Source: Pacificoceanicola sp049341065 (lineage in GTDB: Bacteria; Pseudomonadota; Alphaproteobacteria; Rhodobacterales; Rhodobacteraceae). Taken from it: 64,000 nt of DNA. The DNA is taken from NCBI RefSeq assembly GCF_049341065.1, contig NZ_JBMPIX010000009.1, positions 124,001 to 188,000 of the forward strand, given 5' to 3'. Position numbers and translations under genes: made by a program. Of this stretch, positions 26,624 through 35,239 are shown one piece after another. The first letter of the stretch is position 1. Every line of letters starts with the position of its first letter. The notes below the pieces were generated by a model. The model searched no databases. It had not been told where the DNA came from and saw nothing but the letters and a program-made list of their open reading frames with translations.

Positions 26624-28138
26624 TCACTTGATGCGCTGACCATTGGCCAGAACGTGGCCCTGAGCGTTAACTTCGATGGTCGAGGTCGCCGTATCCGGCG
26701 CCGAACCCGGAACGGTGAACATCGACAGCATCATCCGCGCGCCCATGGCGTCCTGTTCGGTGATAAAGCCCATCTGGATCACCTTGTCGATCAGCCCGTT
26801 TGCTCCGGACACAGACAGGTTCAGCTTGCCCTCGGGACGCGGCATGCCGTCAAAGCTTTGAAGGTCGGAATTGTCGAAAGTAAATGCACCATCACCAGTG
26901 ATCTTGCCGCCTGCGGCCTCGACGAGGAGGCTGTTCAGGGTCACTGCATTCAGTTCACCGGGGAGTTGTTCGCCAGATTCGACCTGAAGCATAGCCTCCT
27001 GGTCCATCAGGTTGACGAAAGGCGTCACCTTGGCCGTCAGATCCGCCGAAATCGTTGCCGGATCGCGCGGCAGTACAGCGCCCGGATCAAAGATGTTCCA
27101 CAGCATTTCCGACGTCTTGAACCCGGCAAGCGTCATGCCCATCGAAGCATCCTGCGGCTCCTCCGAAGGTTTCAGCGGTACGGCAAAGCGAAACGATGTT
27201 TCCGCCATCTCGGCGTTGATCGGCAGAGGGATCGCCGGGCCAGCGATGGCCAGAACCATGTCGGTATTGCCGATTTCATAGCTCAGCTCTTCGCCCGAAA
27301 CACCGAATTTGATGTGCCCCGAAGAAGTGCTCATCGTCCCATTCGTGGTGCCGTTTTCTGTCGCTGAGAATTCAACCTTGCTGCCGGAATGCGAAAGCTC
27401 GCCCGCGGTGGTCAGACCCGCTTCGAAGACTTTGGTCGGATCGGAATAATCCATGCCTTCGGGAAGCACGCTTTCGGAAGTCATCTCAACGCCGGACATC
27501 TTGACGTTGAATACGCCCCCGTCACTGCTTTCCGGATCGTTAAAGGCTGCATCGATGGTCAGATCGGTCGACGACATATTTTGCGACAAACTGCGCAAAC
27601 CGCCCCGCAGGACACTATTGGTAGACCCTTCGAGTCCTGCAATGGTCATGGCAACACGTGCCATGTCGCGGGTGATCACATCCCCTTCGACGACCAGCTT
27701 GGACAAGACCATGCCGAGCGAATTCGCTGTGTAGGTATAGGTCATGTTCTCGGGCGCCCCCGAGACGATCATCTCAAGACCGTCGTGGGTGTAATCGAGG
27801 ACCATATCCAGTTCGTCGCCTTCGATTTCCGAGGTAATGGCGATCGGCATCGTGGTCGGGAAACTCACGGACACCGTGCCGTCGCCGCGATCGGTCAGCG
27901 AAATCTGGTCCATGCCGAAGGTCACTGCGCCGTCGCTCTCGGGGATCGGCATCCCGATCACCACGTCGGACACTGTTAGCGTATCGCCGGACATTGCCTC
28001 GGTCCCGTCCACGGAATAGCCGAAGCCTTGCATATAGGTCCCAAGATCATCCCAGACCTGCTGGGGAGACACGTCTGCGAGCGCCGGGCCTGCCATGGCG
28101 CAAAAGGCCAGAGCCGAGACGGTTGTAAGTTGTTTCAT
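26624..28138 (-). CDS. DUF2125-like secreted protein
   Basis: A 504-residue exported protein with a clear signal peptide (MKQLTTVSALAFCAMAGPALA, cut before DVSPQQVW). The rest is rich in beta strands with repeated Asp/Gly/Thr turns and resembles the alphaproteobacterial DUF2125 family, whose role is unknown. It has no enzyme motif. The start at 28138 gives the signal peptide; a longer in-frame start at 28189 would bury it. It is monocistronic and divergent from the second SDR gene. Confidence 0.75.
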   Translation of the reverse strand: MKQLTTVSALAFCAMAGPALADVSPQQVWDDLGTYMQGFGYSVDGTEAMSGDTLTVSDVVIGMPIPESDGAVTFGMDQISLTDRGDGTVSVSFPTTMPIAITSEIEGDELDMVLDYTHDGLEMIVSGAPENMTYTYTANSLGMVLSKLVVEGDVITRDMARVAMTIAGLEGSTNSVLRGGLRSLSQNMSSTDLTIDAAFNDPESSDGGVFNVKMSGVEMTSESVLPEGMDYSDPTKVFEAGLTTAGELSHSGSKVEFSATENGTTNGTMSTSSGHIKFGVSGEELSYEIGNTDMVLAIAGPAIPLPINAEMAETSFRFAVPLKPSEEPQDASMGMTLAGFKTSEMLWNIFDPGAVLPRDPATISADLTAKVTPFVNLMDQEAMLQVESGEQLPGELNAVTLNSLLVEAAGGKITGDGAFTFDNSDLQSFDGMPRPEGKLNLSVSGANGLIDKVIQMGFITEQDAMGARMMLSMFTVPGSAPDTATSTIEVNAQGHVLANGQRIK

Positions 28139-28274
28139 GAATATCCTCATCGATAGCAACGAAATGTCTGCCTCAGTTTCTGCCCGCACGGCAACTGGGT
28201 CAAGGGACTGGATTCCATACTATGTACGCTTTACCTACAATGCGAGGGATCGCCGCGTCAGAAAGGGGCAAACC

Positions 28275-29024
28275 ATGGATTTAGCTGGAAAAACTGTGTT
28301 GATTACAGGGGCAAGCCGGGGCATCGGCGCCGAGGCTGCGCGGATTTTCGCGGGTGCCGGGGCGAAAGTGGCGCTTGTCGCCCGCGGAGCCGATGCGATT
28401 GCGGAAATTGCCGGGGACATCGGCGCGCAGGCCGTGGCCATTCCCTGCGACATCGCCCGCTATTGGGAGATGGAGCAGGCCGTTGCAAATTGCATCAAGG
28501 CGCATGGATCGCTGGACATTCTCATCAACAACGCCGGGGTGATCGAACCGATTTCCCATATGGCCGAAGCTGACCCGGTTTCATGGGGTGAGGTGATCGA
28601 CATCAATCTCAAAGGTGTCTTTCACGGCATGCGTGCCGCGCTTCCGGTGATGCTGGCGCAGGGCGGCGGGTCGATCCTGACGATTGGCTCGGGCGCGGCG
28701 CATGGCCCGGTCGAAGGCTGGTCGCATTATTGCAGCTCCAAAGCGGGGGCGCTGATGCTGACCAGGATGGCAGACAAGGAATACCGCGATCAGGGGATCC
28801 GCGCGATTTCCCTCTCGCCCGGCACCGTGGCGACCCAGATGCAGCGCGAGATCAAAGCCTCGGGGATCAATCCTGTGTCGCAGCTGGACTGGTCCGACCA
28901 TGTGCCGCCCGAATGGCCCGCCAAAGCGCTGCTTTGGATGTGCGGTGCCGAGGCCGATGGCTATCTGGGCGACGAAGTTTCGCTGCGCGACGAAGGCATT
29001 CGGGCCAAGGTGGGTCTGGCGTGA
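28275..29024 (+). CDS. Short-chain dehydrogenase/reductase paired with crotonase-like gene
   Basis: A 249-residue SDR with LITGASRGIG at about 9-18, NNAGVIEP near 83-90, catalytic Ser in LTIGSGAAHG, and Tyr/Lys in HYCSSKAG. AAAGGGGC precedes the ATG. The stop codon overlaps the next gene's GTG start (GTGA), so the two are translationally coupled and probably act on linked substrates. The exact substrate is unknown. Confidence 0.88.
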   Translation: MDLAGKTVLITGASRGIGAEAARIFAGAGAKVALVARGADAIAEIAGDIGAQAVAIPCDIARYWEMEQAVANCIKAHGSLDILINNAGVIEPISHMAEADPVSWGEVIDINLKGVFHGMRAALPVMLAQGGGSILTIGSGAAHGPVEGWSHYCSSKAGALMLTRMADKEYRDQGIRAISLSPGTVATQMQREIKASGINPVSQLDWSDHVPPEWPAKALLWMCGAEADGYLGDEVSLRDEGIRAKVGLA

Positions 29025-29629
29025 TTGAACTGACCAAGCAAGACGGCGGTCTGTGGATCGCCACGATCAACCGCCCCGAAAAGGCAAACTCTCTGACGCC
29101 GCAGATGCTCGAGGCACTCTGCGTGATCGCCGAGGACGCCCGCGAAGCGCGCGGGCTGGTGCTGACCGGTACGGGCAAGGTGTTTTCGGCGGGGGCCGAT
29201 CTTGGGGCAGCCCGCGCCGGTTTGGCCACCTCACCGCTTTGGGAACGGCTGTCCGGTGCGATCGCGCGCCTTCCCGGCATCACCATATGCGCGCTCAACG
29301 GCACGGTGGCCGGTGGGGCTATGGGGATGTTTCTGGCCTGCGATCTGCGGATTTCTGCGCCAGAGGCCAAAATCTTTTACCCGGTGATGAAGCTGGGTTT
29401 TCTGCCGCAGCCGTCAGACCCGAAAAGGCTGGCTGCACTGGTCGGCACCAGCCGCGCCAAACGCATCCTGATGGCTGGAGAAAAGATCACCGTGCAGGAG
29501 GCTCAGACCTGGGGCTTGATTGACCGCGTGACCGACGGCGACCTGCTGGACGCCGCGCAGGAGCTGGCAGCGGACACCCTTGGCGCGAGCGCCGAACATG
29601 CTGCCGCGATCAAAAGGTTGATTGGCTAA
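29021..29629 (+). CDS. Short enoyl-CoA hydratase/isomerase (crotonase) family protein
   Basis: A crotonase-fold protein of only 202 residues, against about 260 for ordinary hydratases. The oxyanion-hole segments FSAGADL and LNGTVAGGAMGM are present. The usual catalytic Glu position reads YPVMKLGFLPQPSD, with no Glu, and the C-terminal trimerisation helices are shortened. It may be a CoA-thioester isomerase or lyase and not a hydratase. GTG at 29021 is chosen because the domain begins there and overlaps the SDR stop by 4 bp. Confidence 0.8.
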   Translation: MIELTKQDGGLWIATINRPEKANSLTPQMLEALCVIAEDAREARGLVLTGTGKVFSAGADLGAARAGLATSPLWERLSGAIARLPGITICALNGTVAGGAMGMFLACDLRISAPEAKIFYPVMKLGFLPQPSDPKRLAALVGTSRAKRILMAGEKITVQEAQTWGLIDRVTDGDLLDAAQELAADTLGASAEHAAAIKRLIG

Positions 29630-29636
29630 CCGGGTC

Positions 29637-29663
29637 GTAGTGGCGGGGAATGTCCCGCCCTAC
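29637..29663. terminator. Bidirectional hairpin at convergent gene ends
   Basis: GTAG-GGCGGG pairs with CCCGCC-CTAC around a GAATGT loop. It includes the TAG stop codon of choV on the minus strand and starts 7 bp after the crotonase gene stop. The T tract is weak, so termination is likely but not certain. Confidence 0.55.
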
Positions 29664-30667
29664 TCCTGACCAGACAGCTTGGCCAGCACGGTTTCCGGCG
29701 TGACCCGGCCAAGCGGCTGGCCATTTTCGACCACCAAAAGCGCCCCGTTGCCCAGCAGCGGAATCAAGTCGCGGATCGGCGTTTCGGCTTCGACTGTCGC
29801 GCCGCCCGCACCCGGTTCCATCACGTCGCGCGCCGTCAACACCCCGAGCGGATTCATATTGGCAACGAAATCGGCGACATATTCAGACGCCGGATTCGAA
29901 AAGATGTCACGCGGGGTGCCAAGTTGCACGATGCGTCCACCCTCCATGATGGCAATCCGGTTGCCGATCTTGAAGGCTTCGTCCAGATCATGGGATACAA
30001 AGATAATCGTGCGTTTCAGATCGCGCTGAAGATCCAGCAGTTCGTCCTGAAGGCGCGAACGGATCAGTGGATCAAGCGCGGAAAACGGCTCGTCCATGAG
30101 CAGGATCGGCGCATCGGTGGCAAAGGCGCGGGCAAGGCCGACGCGCTGCTGCATACCGCCCGAAAGCTCGCCAACTTTCCTTTCGCCCCAGCCCTCCAGT
30201 CCGACAAGACCCAACTGGCGTGCCACGGCGCTGCGGCGCTTGTCGACCGGCATGCCCGCCAGTTCCAACCCAAAGCCAACATTCTCGGCCACGGTCCGCC
30301 AAGGAAGCAGGCCGAATTGCTGAAAGACCATGCCGATGCGCGACTGCCGCAGCTTGCGCAACTGCGCCGAACCGCAATTGGTCACGTCCACCATCCGGCT
30401 GCCGTCGTTCACCGAAACCGAGCCGCGCACCACCGGGTTCAACCCGTTGACCGCGCGCAACAGCGTGGACTTGCCCGAACCGGACAGGCCCATGAGAACC
30501 AGAATTTCGCCCTCTTGCACCTCGAGCGAGCAATCGTGCACACCAAGCACCTGACCCGTGGCTTTCTGGATTTCCGGGCGGTCCTGCCCCTTGTCCGCCA
30601 AAGGCAGCGCCTTCTCCGGCGTGTCGCCGAAAATGATCGAGACATTGTCGAAGATTACAGCGCTCAT
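29660..30667 (-). CDS. choV: Choline ABC transporter ATP-binding protein
   Basis: A 335-residue ATPase of the quaternary-ammonium (ChoV/ProV/OpuAA) type. Walker A is GLSGSGKST at 60-68, the Q-loop is in VFQQFGLLPW, the signature LSGGMQQR is at 168-175 and Walker B/DEP is near 188-194. A short CBS-like C-terminal tail (about 275-335) has TARDVMEPG. It powers uptake through ChoW. Its start overlaps choW by 4 bp. Choline specificity is inferred from the linked ChoX. Confidence 0.9.
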   Translation of the reverse strand: MSAVIFDNVSIIFGDTPEKALPLADKGQDRPEIQKATGQVLGVHDCSLEVQEGEILVLMGLSGSGKSTLLRAVNGLNPVVRGSVSVNDGSRMVDVTNCGSAQLRKLRQSRIGMVFQQFGLLPWRTVAENVGFGLELAGMPVDKRRSAVARQLGLVGLEGWGERKVGELSGGMQQRVGLARAFATDAPILLMDEPFSALDPLIRSRLQDELLDLQRDLKRTIIFVSHDLDEAFKIGNRIAIMEGGRIVQLGTPRDIFSNPASEYVADFVANMNPLGVLTARDVMEPGAGGATVEAETPIRDLIPLLGNGALLVVENGQPLGRVTPETVLAKLSGQE

Positions 30668-31497
30668 TTGTCCCCCCAGCGCAGGGCGCGGTCCAGCATG
30701 ATCGCGACGACGACAATGATCAGCCCCGCCTCGAACCCAAGCCCGGTATCGACGCGGTTCAGTGCCCGCACCACCGGGACGCCAAGACCATCGGCCCCAA
30801 CCAGCGCAGCAATCACCACCATCGACAGCGACAGCATGATCGTCTGGTTCAGCCCTGCCATGATCTGCGGCAGCGCCGAAGGCAGCTCAACCTTCCACAG
30901 CTTTTGACTGGGCGTGGCCCCAAACGCGTCTGCGGCCTCGATCAGGGCCGTGGGCGTCGAGGAAATGCCAAGATGCGTCAGGCGGATCGGCGCGGGCACT
31001 ACAAAGATCACCGTCGCGATCAGCCCCGGCACCATGCCGATGCCGAAAAAGACAATCGCCGGGATCAGGTAGACGAAGGTTGGCAAGGTCTGCATCAAGT
31101 CCAGAACCGGGCGCATCCAGGCGTAAAGCTTGGGCCGGTGCGCAACGGCGATGCCGATAGGCACTCCAATCCCCATGCAGACCACGCAGGCCGACAGAAC
31201 CAGAGTGAGGCTTTCCGTGGTCTCTTCCCAATAGCCCTGATTGAGAATGAACAGAAAGCCGACGACGACCAGCGCGGGCACCTGCCAGCGGCGGTGCAGC
31301 GCCCAGGTCGCCAAAGCAAAGACCGCGATCACCACCAGCGGGTGCGGCGTTTGCAAGACCCACAAAATGCCGTCGATCAATGCCTCCATCGCAATGGCCA
31401 TGCCGTCGAACACAAAGGCACCATGCTTTTGCAGCCAATCGAACATCGCCTCGGCAGCGTCGCCAATCGGAATTTTATGGTCGGTCAGCCAGTCCAC
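30664..31497 (-). CDS. choW: Choline ABC transporter permease
   Basis: A 277-residue permease with six or so membrane helices (about 45-270) of the ProW/ChoW type. The EAA-like cytoplasmic loop is visible as IEAADAFGATPSQKLWKVELPSA (about 187-209). The N-terminal MDWLTDHKIPIGDAAEAMFDW extension is usual for the group. It forms the channel with ChoV. The gene should follow choX directly, but an 877-bp segment with an opposing GST gene lies between. Confidence 0.9.
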   Translation of the reverse strand: MDWLTDHKIPIGDAAEAMFDWLQKHGAFVFDGMAIAMEALIDGILWVLQTPHPLVVIAVFALATWALHRRWQVPALVVVGFLFILNQGYWEETTESLTLVLSACVVCMGIGVPIGIAVAHRPKLYAWMRPVLDLMQTLPTFVYLIPAIVFFGIGMVPGLIATVIFVVPAPIRLTHLGISSTPTALIEAADAFGATPSQKLWKVELPSALPQIMAGLNQTIMLSLSMVVIAALVGADGLGVPVVRALNRVDTGLGFEAGLIIVVVAIMLDRALRWGDK

Positions 31498-31626
31498 CTG
31501 TCATCCTCGCATTGTTTTGATGAGCATGAGGGGTTTGCCGCCGATTGTGAAGCGGGTTTCAAGTAAGGCCGTTGCCGACATGGACCTACGGTGAGACTGT
31601 TGAGCCGAAAAGCAGGGAGACCGAAC

Positions 31627-32250
31627 ATGTCCGAGATCGTATTTTACACCAATCCCATGTCGCGTGGACGTATCGCGCGTTGGATGTTGGAGGAAGTCGG
31701 GGCGCCCTATCGCACGGTTGTACTGGAGTATGGGGCAGACATGAAATCGCCCGAGTATCTGGCGATAAATCCGATGGGAAAGGTTCCGACAATTGTGCAT
31801 GGCGATGCGGTCGTCACCGAATGCGCTGCGATCTGCGCCTATCTGGCCGACGCCTTTCCCGAGGCCGGGATGGCACCACCGCCCACATCCCCGGAGCGCG
31901 GCGCTTATTACAGGTGGATGTTTTTTGGCGCAGGCCCTTTGGAAACAGCGGTGGTTACAAAGTCCTTTGGCTTCGACGTCCCGGACGATCCGCAGGCCAG
32001 ACGCCGGGCCGGTTGGGGCAATTTCGACACGACCGTCTCGACCCTTGGCGGGCTGTTGTCCGACGGTCGAAGCTATCTTTTGGGGGACTCGTTTTCGGCG
32101 CTGGATGTTTATCTGGGCTCGCAGATCGCATGGGGCGTGCAGTTCGGAACCCTGCCTGCCCTGCCCGGCTTTGAGGAATACGCTGCGCGGATCATCGCCC
32201 GCCCAGCCGCAATACGCGCGCTGGAACTGGATGACCCTAAGTCCAGCTAA
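31627..32250 (+). CDS. Glutathione S-transferase lodged inside the choline operon
   Basis: A 207-residue GST with an N-terminal thioredoxin-like fold (IVFYTNPMSRGRIARWMLEEV, GKVPTIVHG with the cis-Pro, then TECAAICAYLAD) and a C-terminal helical domain with SALDVYLGSQIAWG. The substrate is unknown. The start at 31627 has AGGGAGA before it; an ATG at 31591 is less likely. It runs opposite to choX and choW and separates them. Confidence 0.87.
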   Translation: MSEIVFYTNPMSRGRIARWMLEEVGAPYRTVVLEYGADMKSPEYLAINPMGKVPTIVHGDAVVTECAAICAYLADAFPEAGMAPPPTSPERGAYYRWMFFGAGPLETAVVTKSFGFDVPDDPQARRRAGWGNFDTTVSTLGGLLSDGRSYLLGDSFSALDVYLGSQIAWGVQFGTLPALPGFEEYAARIIARPAAIRALELDDPKSS

Positions 32251-32373
32251 GACATCAAAGATCAAGGAAGTCGGCGGCAATACTGTTCAGCGCGGATGAA
32301 TGCCTTTTCCGCTTGTCCCGAAGAACGGCGAGCCAATCCTGATGGAGCTGGCCCGCCGAAACGTCAGATGGGA

Positions 32374-33294
32374 TCAGCCCTCGAGCGCGCCCATCACGGC
32401 AGCTTTGGCATCGCCGCCATCTTTGGTGGTCACGCCTTCAAGCCAGCCATCAAGTACGCCGGTGTTGGCCTTGAGCCATGTCTTGGCCGCATCCTGAGGG
32501 TCTTCGCCGTCATCAAGGATCGCGCCCATGATCTCGTTCTCCATGGCAAGGCTGAACTCGAGATTGTTCAGCAGCACGCCGACATTCGTGCACTCTGCCA
32601 CATAGCCCGCACGGGTGTTGGTATAGACCGTCGCACCGCCCAGATTGGGACCGAAATAATCGTCGCCCCCGGTCAGGTACGTCAGATCGTAGTTGGCGTT
32701 CATCGGGTGCGGCTCCCATGCAAGGAAGACTACCGGTTCGTCGCGGCCATCGGCGCGGCCAACCTGCGCCAGCATCCCTTGCTCCGAAGATTCCTTGACC
32801 TCGAATCCCTTGAGGCCAAAAGCGTCAGCGTCGATCATGTCGATGATCAGGCGGTTGCCGTCGTTACCGGGTTCGATGCCATAGATGGTCTGGTCCAGCG
32901 CGTCGCCATGCTCGGCGATCTTGCTGAAATCGGTGATCCCCAGCGCCGCGCCTGCGGCATTGGTGGCCAGCGTGTACTTGGCCCCTTCAAGATTGGCGCG
33001 CACGGTGTCGACGGTGCCAGCCTCGCGGTAGGGCGCAATGTCGGCCTCCATCGTCGGCATCCAGTTGCCAAGGAAGACGTCGATATCGCCCTTGGCCATC
33101 GAGGTATAGGTCACCGGCACGGACAGCACCTTGATGTCGGTCTCATAGCCCAGCGCGTCCAGAACAACGGTGGTGGCCGCTGTCGTCGCTGTGATATCTG
33201 TCCAGCCCACGTCCGAAAAAGTGACTTCGTCGCAATTTGCATAGGCCGACGTGGCGATAGTCAGCGCAAGCGCTGACGTGGTGAAACGGATCAT
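32374..33294 (-). CDS. choX: Choline-binding periplasmic protein
   Basis: A 306-residue solute-binding protein with a signal peptide (MIRFTTSALALTIATSAYA). It captures choline in the periplasm for ChoWV. The aromatic cage expected for quaternary ammonium ligands is visible as Trp in VGWTDI and GNWMPTMEADI, Tyr in TIYGIEPGNDG and Trp in AWEPHPMN. The start at 33294 gives the signal peptide. It lies upstream of choW but is separated from it by the GST gene, so choW and choV may have lost their native promoter context. Confidence 0.9.
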   Translation of the reverse strand: MIRFTTSALALTIATSAYANCDEVTFSDVGWTDITATTAATTVVLDALGYETDIKVLSVPVTYTSMAKGDIDVFLGNWMPTMEADIAPYREAGTVDTVRANLEGAKYTLATNAAGAALGITDFSKIAEHGDALDQTIYGIEPGNDGNRLIIDMIDADAFGLKGFEVKESSEQGMLAQVGRADGRDEPVVFLAWEPHPMNANYDLTYLTGGDDYFGPNLGGATVYTNTRAGYVAECTNVGVLLNNLEFSLAMENEIMGAILDDGEDPQDAAKTWLKANTGVLDGWLEGVTTKDGGDAKAAVMGALEG

Positions 33295-33445
33295 AAGAGT
33301 CTCCCTGTTTTTTTGATTTACGCGCATTAGAACGCCTAAACAGGTCACTTTGCAACCGGAACGCCGCACCGCGCCGCGCTTGCCCTCTCGCTCACAGTCA
33401 AAGCCTGTGCCATCATGCCCGAAACATCGCAAAAGGAGAGCAGCC

Positions 33446-35140
33446 ATGGCCGATCTGGAGCAGCGTATCGCGCAGGGGCGCGGGGATGTGACGGCCGATA
33501 TTGTTCTGCGCGGCGGGCGTCTGCTCGACCTGATCACCGGCGACTTGCTTGAGGGCGATGTGGCGATCTGCGGCGATACTATCGTCGGCACGCTGGACAG
33601 CTATGACGGAGCCGAAGTCATCGACGTCACGGGCCTAATCCTCGTGCCGGGATTCATCGACACCCATTTGCATATCGAAAGCTCGCTGGTCACTCCGTTC
33701 GAATTCGACCGCTGCGTAACCCCGCGCGGCGTGACCACCGCCATCTGTGATCCGCACGAAATCGCCAATGTGATCGGCGGCAAGGGGATCCTCTATTTTC
33801 AAGAGGCCTCGCGCCACACGTTGATGGACATCAAGGTGCAGCTGTCGTCCTGCGTGCCTTCAACCCACATGGAAACCGCAGGCGCCGAACTGCCCGCCGC
33901 CGATCTTGAGGCCTTGATGGGCCATCCGTCCGGGCTGGGGCTGGCAGAGTTCATGAATTACCCCGGCGTGATCCACCGCGATCCCGGCTGCATGGAGAAA
34001 TTGGCGCTGTTCGAGGGCGGTCACATCGACGGCCATTGCCCACTGTTGTCGGGGCGCGATCTGAATGCCTATGTCGCCGCGGGCATCCGTACGGAACATG
34101 AGGCGACCTCGCCCGAAGAGGCCTTGGAAAAACTGCGCAAGGGGATGCGGGTGCTGATCCGCGAAGGCTCGGTCTCCAAGGATATGCATGCGCTGCGGCC
34201 GCTGCTGGATGACCGGACCAGCCCCTACATGTGCCTGTGCACCGACGACCGGAACCCGCTGGATATCGGCGAATACGGCCATCTGGATTACATGATCCGC
34301 GAGATGATCCGCCTTGGCACATCGCCGTTGGCGGCCTACCGCGCCGCGACGCTTTCGGCGGCCGAAGCCTTTGGCCTCAAGGATCGCGGAATGATTGCGC
34401 CGGGCAAGCGGGCGGATATTGTCGCGGTGGACAGCCTTGAGGGGTGCAACGCTCAACTGGTGCTGGCAGGCGGTGTGCAAGTCAGCGATGCAGCCTTTGC
34501 CGCGCGCGGATTTGTCGAGCCCGTAGGGCGGGGCTCGGTCATCGCACCCAGGCTTTCGGGGGCCAATTTCCGGACGACGGGCAACCGTGTGGATACGGAT
34601 GTGATTGGCATACGTGAAGGGCAGATCCTCACCGATCACCTGCATGAAGACATCCCGATTGAGGACGGCGACAAACGCCCGGATGCGGCGCGCGATCTGG
34701 TGCGCATCGCCGTGGTCGAGCGGCACGGTAAGAACGGCAATATCGCCTGCGGCTTCGTAAGAGGTTTTGGGCTGAAGGCCGGGGCCATCGCCTCGACCGT
34801 CTGCCACGACCATCACAACATTGCCTGCGTAGGAATGGACTATGACGACATGGCCTTGGCCGCCAACCGTCTGGGCGAAGTCGAGGGCGGCTTTGTCGTG
34901 GCGCAAGGCGGAAAGGTGCTGGCTGAACTGGCCCTGCCAGTGGCCGGGCTGATGTCGCTGGAACCATTCGAGGTGGTGCGCGACAAACTGGTTAATTTGC
35001 GCGAAGCGGCCAAATCACTTGGCGTGACGTTGGAAGAACCGTTCCTGCAACTGGCCTTCCTTGCCCTGCCTGTCATCCCGGCGCTGAAGATTACCGACCG
35101 GGGCATGGTCGATGTGGTGACGTTCGAAATCATCTCCTGA
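33446..35140 (+). CDS. ade: Adenine deaminase
   Basis: A 564-residue amidohydrolase-family enzyme that converts adenine to hypoxanthine and ammonia. Motifs are DTHLHIESS near 71-79, VTTAICDPHEIANV, EFMNYPGVIH, GHCPLLSG, and CLCTDDRNP near 264-272. The C-terminal beta domain is complete and the length is usual for Ade. AAAAGGAGAGCAGCC precedes the ATG at 33446. It is divergent from choX and stands alone. Confidence 0.93.
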   Translation: MADLEQRIAQGRGDVTADIVLRGGRLLDLITGDLLEGDVAICGDTIVGTLDSYDGAEVIDVTGLILVPGFIDTHLHIESSLVTPFEFDRCVTPRGVTTAICDPHEIANVIGGKGILYFQEASRHTLMDIKVQLSSCVPSTHMETAGAELPAADLEALMGHPSGLGLAEFMNYPGVIHRDPGCMEKLALFEGGHIDGHCPLLSGRDLNAYVAAGIRTEHEATSPEEALEKLRKGMRVLIREGSVSKDMHALRPLLDDRTSPYMCLCTDDRNPLDIGEYGHLDYMIREMIRLGTSPLAAYRAATLSAAEAFGLKDRGMIAPGKRADIVAVDSLEGCNAQLVLAGGVQVSDAAFAARGFVEPVGRGSVIAPRLSGANFRTTGNRVDTDVIGIREGQILTDHLHEDIPIEDGDKRPDAARDLVRIAVVERHGKNGNIACGFVRGFGLKAGAIASTVCHDHHNIACVGMDYDDMALAANRLGEVEGGFVVAQGGKVLAELALPVAGLMSLEPFEVVRDKLVNLREAAKSLGVTLEEPFLQLAFLALPVIPALKITDRGMVDVVTFEIIS

Positions 35141-35165
35141 GGACTGCGCCCATGTTACGGCCAGG

Positions 35166-35200
35166 ACGCCTCCGGCGGGGGTATTTTTGACAAGATGAAG
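35166..35200 (+). repeat. Intergenic motif with GTATTTTTGACAAGATGAAG
   Basis: A CTCCGGCGGGGG stretch followed by GTATTTTTGACAAGATGAAG lies 25 bp after the ade stop. A similar sequence occurs in inverse orientation at 59445-59467, with weaker copies elsewhere. Such elements are familiar between roseobacter genes, but their function is unknown. Confidence 0.5.
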
Positions 35201-35239
35201 AATTGGGGGCGGGGACATCACCCCGCCCTGTCTCAAGCC

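Noticed and set aside
31501..32280. A 259-codon minus-strand open frame between choW and choX
   Set aside because: It would fill the cho operon gap neatly, but its sequence resembles no transport or regulatory family and it is the antisense of a clear GST gene with a proper ribosome-binding site.
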